64,000 bases of DNA, taken from assembly GCA_946406115.1 (NCBI GenBank), contig OX291542.1, forward strand, positions 27,725,321 through 27,789,320, given 5' to 3'. The DNA is from Apoda limacodes. Lineage: Eukaryota > Arthropoda > Insecta > Lepidoptera > Limacodidae. The translations under genes and the position numbers were made by a program. Below the pieces are notes generated by a model. That model searched no databases, had not been told where the DNA came from, and was given only the letters and a program-made list of their open reading frames with translations. Every line of letters starts with the position of its first letter. Position 1 is the stretch's first letter. Shown piece by piece: positions 59,098-64,000 of the stretch.

Positions 59098-60085
59098 GAA
59101 ACAGAAAAGTTCCATAAGCAACCATGACGCACCACGTACCCCACAGCGTTCGGCAGTTCACATTCAGAGCTCACTGATTTCACAACAAAGTACAAGACGG
59201 ATACGCGAACTCCCAATCGTTCATGCATACCGATCTCAGTAATTTATAACAAGTAATCAATTAAATTGTAATATATTAAACTATAATCAAAGTAATAATA
59301 AAATAATTTTATTTTAATCTAAATTGTTATGTGAATTTCCGAACTTCTTGAAGAGACCGTCTGTCTGACTGGCTGTTACCTCTTTACGCTTAAACCGCTG
59401 TACCGATTAAGATAAAATTTGGCATGGAAATAGTTTGTGTCCCGAGAAAGGACATAAGCTACTTGAAATTATTTATTATAATTGGGGAGTTGCCGTTGCA
59501 ATTCTACACTGATAATCGAATTTAGGACGGGTGGAACCGAGGCAAAAGCTTTGATAGTTATAGTTTTAGGATATAAGTCAAAATCAGTGGAATTTTGTTA
59601 AAATCACATTTTTGATAATAGTTATTAATCAATCATGTAATTAAGGTTGATTACTAATATATTTTAAAGTTAAGAACAGAGCATTTTTCAAACAAAGATA
59701 GCTGGTGACGCGCGCTGCTTCAAGCCGTGTGAGCTGTTGCACATATCTTTTTAATATACGTAAAAATAGTAATGGAATGACGAATACTGTTTCTACATCG
59801 TTCAACTTATTGTAATCCATCTTTTTTTCATTTTATCTTTGGGCAGAATTATGACATTGAACGCATTGTTCGCTAAATAAAACGCACCTCCTGTTTTCTA
59901 TAGTTGTGTCGTGGATAGCGTGGAATGTTTATTTTTTCTACCACAGAGTACATTGTTTACAAAAGAAATTTTATACGTTTTCATTTCATACAACGGCTAA
60001 TCGAACTTTTAATTAATTTCATCAGACTGCAAAATGTTTAAATTATCGCTCACGTGGAGACTAGTAAAAAGTTAAAAAACCCATC
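59098..60085. other. Intergenic DNA upstream of the SCYL1 homolog
   Basis: About 59335-59590 resembles a dispersed lepidopteran repeat (AACCGCTGTACCGATTAAGA, AAAATTTGGCATGGAAATAG, GGGTGGAACCGAGGCAAAAG). The promoter and 5' UTR of the SCYL1 homolog should lie in the last few hundred bases; no core motif is clear. Confidence 0.45.
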
Positions 60086-60463
60086 ATGTGGTCGTTTTTC
60101 TCTCGAGATCCTACAAAGGATTTTCCCTACGAAGTTGGGGATCCAGTTCGTGGTGTAGAAGATAAAACTGTTTGGGCTCTTCACAAAGGGAAAAAGAGAG
60201 GAACGCAAGATGAAGTTTCTATATTCATATTTGACGTACAAAAAAATTCGGAGACGCTTTTTGATATAGCCAAAGCCTCTCTTAAAAGACTTAAAACTAT
60301 GAGACATCCTAGCCTTCTACATTATTTAGATAGTTGTGAAACTGATAAGTTTTTGTATGTGGCTACTGAATATGTGGAACCCTTATCTACTCATATAGAA
60401 GAAATGACCCTTGAAGGTCTTCAGAAAGACTTATTTCTTGCATGGGGTATTTTTCAAATAACA
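60086..60463 (+). CDS. Scyl1: SCYL1 homolog exon 1
   Basis: ATG at 60086, donor ACA|GTAAGT, 126 codons, phase 0 out. It covers the N-lobe and the hinge ('ATEYVEPLSTHI') to 'AWGIFQIT'. Confidence 0.92.
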
Positions 60464-63398
60464 GTAAGTATTATGTATATGCATAAATCTAAGGTAAATA
60501 TTAACTTATTAGGCACGAGCTATTTTGGCATAAAAAAATTCTCAAATGATAAATAAGCATCCCTTTACACATAAATTAAATGAAAAATTGGTGAAAACAA
60601 TGGATTTAAAAAAAAAAAAATTATCACCTTTATAAAAAATTTGGCTTGGCATTTATTAAACACACCCTTTTGTGGAATAAACAACCAAACCTAACCTAGC
60701 ATAGCACCAGTATTTCAGTATAGACTGATCTATTTTGCAATTTTTTTGGTTCTATAACTATTATTTTCTGCCGATTTTTGTTTTTCATTTGTGTATAAGA
60801 AGATACTTCTATATTGATTAAAAAATTTTTGTGCACAAGGCTCATGCCCAATAAGTAAATATTTACCGAATCTAAAATTATGTGTAATTAACCCCCCCGC
60901 AGCCTAGTTGGTAGTGTGATGGACTGCCGTGCAGTGGGTGTGGGTTTGATTCCCGCACATTTATGTACTAAACATTTGTGTTTTTCTTGAGTCTGGGTGT
61001 ACTTATGTATGATATGTATTTATGTATAATACGTATGAATTTACAAAAAAAAAAGGAATATATATGTATTTATATCTGTTGTCTGGTACCCATAACACAA
61101 GCTTTGCTTACTTTGGGACTAGACAGTGCTGTGTACTATGTCCAAAAATGTTTATTTATTCATTTAAATGGATCTAGTAAACTAAGTCGAGGCATTGATG
61201 AGTATTGCACAGTAAAGAGCAATAATCATCTTAACTGCTTTAGATTCAAAGTTGAAAATTCATAGTGCATATGGTTGTCAAAAAAATGTATATCTGAAGC
61301 AAAAAATTGATCTAATTTATTTATCAAAAACTAATGGTTAGAAATATCAAAATTCCCAGCTTTTGAAATTTAGGTATTGTTGTTACCAACATAATTAAGC
61401 TTTTTTGAAAGCATATAGCCTTTACTGTATAATAATAATCTCAATTTTAATGATTTTGAAGGAATGATGGAGCTGTCAAAGTCAAGAAGAAGGCCTTAAA
61501 ATACATGACGCTTAGTTTCAGATCTGTAGCTTTTATTGTTGATTTGTATTCTTAAGGATAAAGTACCCTTTTTTTAATCCCTTTTCTTAGACGCCATTCA
61601 AGTATTACATAAGCACTATAGGGGGTGGTGGGGTCTATGCTTTGCTTATTTTTGATGACATGGAGGTGGGGAGGTCTTAATAGTAATAACATCAGCAGCA
61701 GTTATTAAAGGAGTGTTCTATTGGCGGCAAAGAGAGCTATGACATCCCATAGGCATTGAAATCTTTCTGTTCACCAAATGTAAACAAACAGTATGTCCAT
61801 TCACCATTTGACAGCGCATCCACTACTCTACCTCCCGAGCATGTGCAGCCAATGCATTAAATGTTGTCTGGAAGTGATGTCATAGCACATTCATTTTTGG
61901 TCAACAGAATGATGGAATGTGCGCATAGACAGCATTGAGCGCATTCAATGCGTGTGCAATGGATTCCCACAAATAACGTATATGTTTAGGTACTCCCTTA
62001 GAACCAAGTGAGCAAATTACCACACACTATACACTTGTCCTAATTTCTTCCGTAAATCTACCGTAAGCAAAGCAACACAAATTGATAAACACACAACATT
62101 GAGCAGCAAACATCCAATATCATTGAAAACTTAGAATCATGGATTCGGGTGTCATGGACTGAAGACTATTAATTAGAATTAATGTGTATACCAAAAATTT
62201 AAAAAAGTTTGTTTTATTCGTAATATAACTTAAGGTTTAAATATTTGCACCTTACTCTATGTTAAATACCCTGTCAATAAAGTTGGTTTAAATTAATTTT
62301 ATGTGAAACTGAAAACAGAGAATACTTTAAAAGAAGGAAAAACAGAATACATTAAAAGTAAAATGCATATAAAAATGTTTACGTAAGTATGGGAGGGGGA
62401 GGGGAGAAAACCACCCTTCATATACCAAACAATGCACATAACCATTCAACACACTAATTAAGCGAGATAAAAACTATTGTCAAATTTAAATATTATAGTA
62501 TCAACTAATCAGGGCTGGCTCATTTCTCGCTCAAAGAATAAGTATTTAAATACAGAAGGGAAATGCAGCCAGCATTCTTAGAACTCTACCACAGGTGTAC
62601 ATACTTTTTTATATTTATCTTTTTATTTTCTTAGTAGTTATATTAATGTAATACATTAATAGTTTGTATAAATAAATTGTATTTCACTGTCAAAAAAATA
62701 ACTAAATAATATTAAAGGTTAGTAAATATGTAATTAAATTAAAATCTGTCCTAAAATTAAAAAAAAATACATGTAAAATAATAAAAACTATTCAACATAT
62801 AAAGTTGGCAGGAAAATTTAAATGTTAGTAAAATCTTGTAAGTAAATAAAAATTGTCATTCAAATTTTGTGATTCAATATAAAGGTTAGTTTTAAAGAAA
62901 GTGCCTATTATGTTGGCTTGAACAAGGGTCATCACAGCAAACCATTTATGGCGACATATTTGGGAATTTTGGTGATAAGTTTTCGCACTTTTGCCAAATA
63001 AAGAAAAATTTACTTTTATTGTTTTCATATTTTGCATTACTTATTCGTTTTATGAAAAGAAAAACCTCTAAGTCCCATGTTGCTGTTCCATTAACAAGGC
63101 GTTTTTACACACTTCTGCATTTAAGAATTAGGTAACCGATGATTTCAAAAAATTTGTGATTGTTTCAGAGAGCACTATCATTTCTAAACAATGATGGCAA
63201 CATGAAGCATAATAATGTTTGTCTCTACTCCATTTTTGTCACCCTCGCTGGTGAATGGAAACTTGGCGGCTATGAGTTCCTTACAACCCATGGACAGGAT
63301 ACCTCAAACCCCATACCTATCAAAATATTACCATCTCTAGAGATTTATGATCCTCCTGAGAAAAAGGATCCTAGCAAATTGAAAACAGTTACTAAATG
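60086..63398 (+). CDS. Scyl1: SCYL1/yata-type N-terminal kinase-like protein, 5' part
   Basis: Two exons, 60086-60463 and 63169-63398, give 202 residues; the gene continues beyond the window. The start 'MWSFFSRDPTKDFPYEVGDP' matches SCYL1 from animals, and 'KTVWALHKGKKRGTQDEVSI' and 'LLHYLDSCETDKFLYVATEY' follow the family closely. The kinase fold is inactive by sequence: the usual HRD loop is 'HNNV' in 'NMKHNNVCLYSIF' and DFG is replaced in 'GEWKLGGYEF'. SCYL1 proteins act at the Golgi-ER interface, binding COPI coat through a C-terminal motif that is outside this window. Drosophila yata is the counterpart and its loss causes neurodegeneration. Intron 1 (2.7 kb) holds a SINE. Confidence 0.92.
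60891..61165 (+). repeat. tRNA-derived SINE, most complete copy
   Basis: The A-box-like TAGTTGGTAGTGTGATGG and the B-box-like GTGGGTTTGATTCCCGC are about 40 bp apart. The body has CTTGAGTCTGGGTG, an AT-rich centre, TGGTACCCATAACACAAGCT and TTTGGGACTAGACAGTGCTG, and it ends in GTCCAAAAATG(TTTATT)n. It lies in intron 1 of the SCYL1 homolog. Confidence 0.8.
61166..63168. other. Intron 1 of the SCYL1 homolog, remainder
   Basis: AT-rich; a moderately GC-richer part at 61610-62040 holds nothing I can name. Confidence 0.4.
63169..63398 (+). CDS. Scyl1: SCYL1 homolog exon 2
   Basis: Acceptor GATTGTTTCAG, donor AAATG|GTAAGT, 230 bp, phase 0 in and phase 2 out. It encodes residues 127-202: the degenerate catalytic loop, 'GEWKLGGYEFL' in place of DFG, and 'LEIYDPPEKKDPSKLKTVTK' (activation segment region). 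Confidence 0.9.
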
Positions 63399-64000
63399 GT
63401 AAGTTACAATCATTATTAAATATTACATAGATATATAATATAGACATTTCTCAGTCTTTTCTCATTTCACTATGGTTGATAATCACTAGATAAAGCAGAA
63501 TATCATGTATTCAGTAGGTTAAATATTGTGAGGGAACTATCATTTAGGCTTTAAGTAGAGTTTGTGCCCTGGGAAGTCCCATCCTGGAAATTCAGCTTGT
63601 CTCAATGAAGTACATTTCTCTACAACTTGCTTCTACAAATTGCTGCCAATTTATAGAAATAAGTGATACATGAATTCAATATATAGTGTAACAATCTTTT
63701 CTGACCTGCCAGTCAAAAATTAAAACTACAATCGCCATATTGAAATAGTGTGAACTTTCAATGACAGTAGCAACAGAACACCCAAGGTCAAAAAAGTTTG
63801 GTCCACTGTACATCATAAGGTCACCAAAGAGTTCTAAATTCGAAATTCAAATAAATATTTTACTGAATAAGTAATAATAAATAAGAAATAATAAATAATT
63901 TCAGTGTTTGCAGTTTTTTTTAAAAATTACAGTAACATTCTTTCTATTTTTCCTAGTTTGCCAAATAATTATCCTGAAAATAAAATTAAGGTAAATTACA
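63399..64000 (+). other. Intron 2 of the SCYL1 homolog, with a family A repeat copy
   Basis: At 63720-63802, ACAATCGCCATATTGAAATA and AAGGTCAAAAAAGTTTGGTC show a copy of the short element at 5396-5512. No third exon is identified before the window ends. Confidence 0.5.

Noticed and set aside
1..64000. CRISPR arrays, bacterial operons, phage genes
   Set aside because: No regular spaced repeats; spliced genes and eukaryotic retroelements exclude a prokaryotic origin.

Overview
The window looks like nuclear DNA from an insect, most probably a butterfly or moth. It is AT-rich, its genes have introns with GT-AG borders, and it is packed with repeat types I associate with Lepidoptera: a poly(A) LINE whose 3' end carries the 'ACTAAGGTGGCAAACAAG' motif, RTE-type LINE remnants, tRNA-derived SINEs, and many inverted-repeat MITEs. 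The lepidopteran assignment rests on recognising these repeats and was not searched.

Four host genes are supported. (1) An N-acylneuraminate-9-phosphatase homolog (Nanp) on the + strand has five exons spread over 15183-44166; all HAD-phosphatase motifs are present and the reading frame closes exactly. (2) A complete, intronless neurochondrin homolog (737 residues, 15599-17812) lies inside Nanp intron 1 on the same strand. (3) Mitochondrial ribosomal protein L11 (mRpL11) lies on the - strand at 48798-52104 in four exons. (4) The first two exons of a SCYL1/yata-type pseudokinase lie on the + strand at 60086-63398, and that gene runs off the right edge. The genes are housekeeping types with no evident common pathway.

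Layout. 1-14.7 kb: no host gene; LINE fragments with tandem duplications, an RTE remnant, a perfect 37-bp hairpin, a decayed hAT transposase and a large TIR element wrapped around a LINE fragment. 15.2-44.2 kb: Nanp with introns full of repeats, including a LINE with an uninterrupted 987-residue endonuclease/reverse-transcriptase ORF (22.1-25.7 kb), RTE remnants (26-29 kb), Harbinger-like MITEs and a SINE split by an insertion with a perfect 8-bp target duplication. 44.2-52.1 kb: mRpL11 with two MITEs flanked by TTAA. 53-59.1 kb: a GC-rich, broken Jockey-type LINE abutting a truncated copia element that still has its LTR, its half-tRNA primer site and parts of gag and pol. 60-64 kb: the SCYL1 homolog.

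I looked for an undescribed biological system and did not find one I can defend. The most unusual items are the nested neurochondrin gene, the 37-bp hairpin, several MITE families with exact target-site duplications, and a young LINE with a tandem-repeat 5' end.
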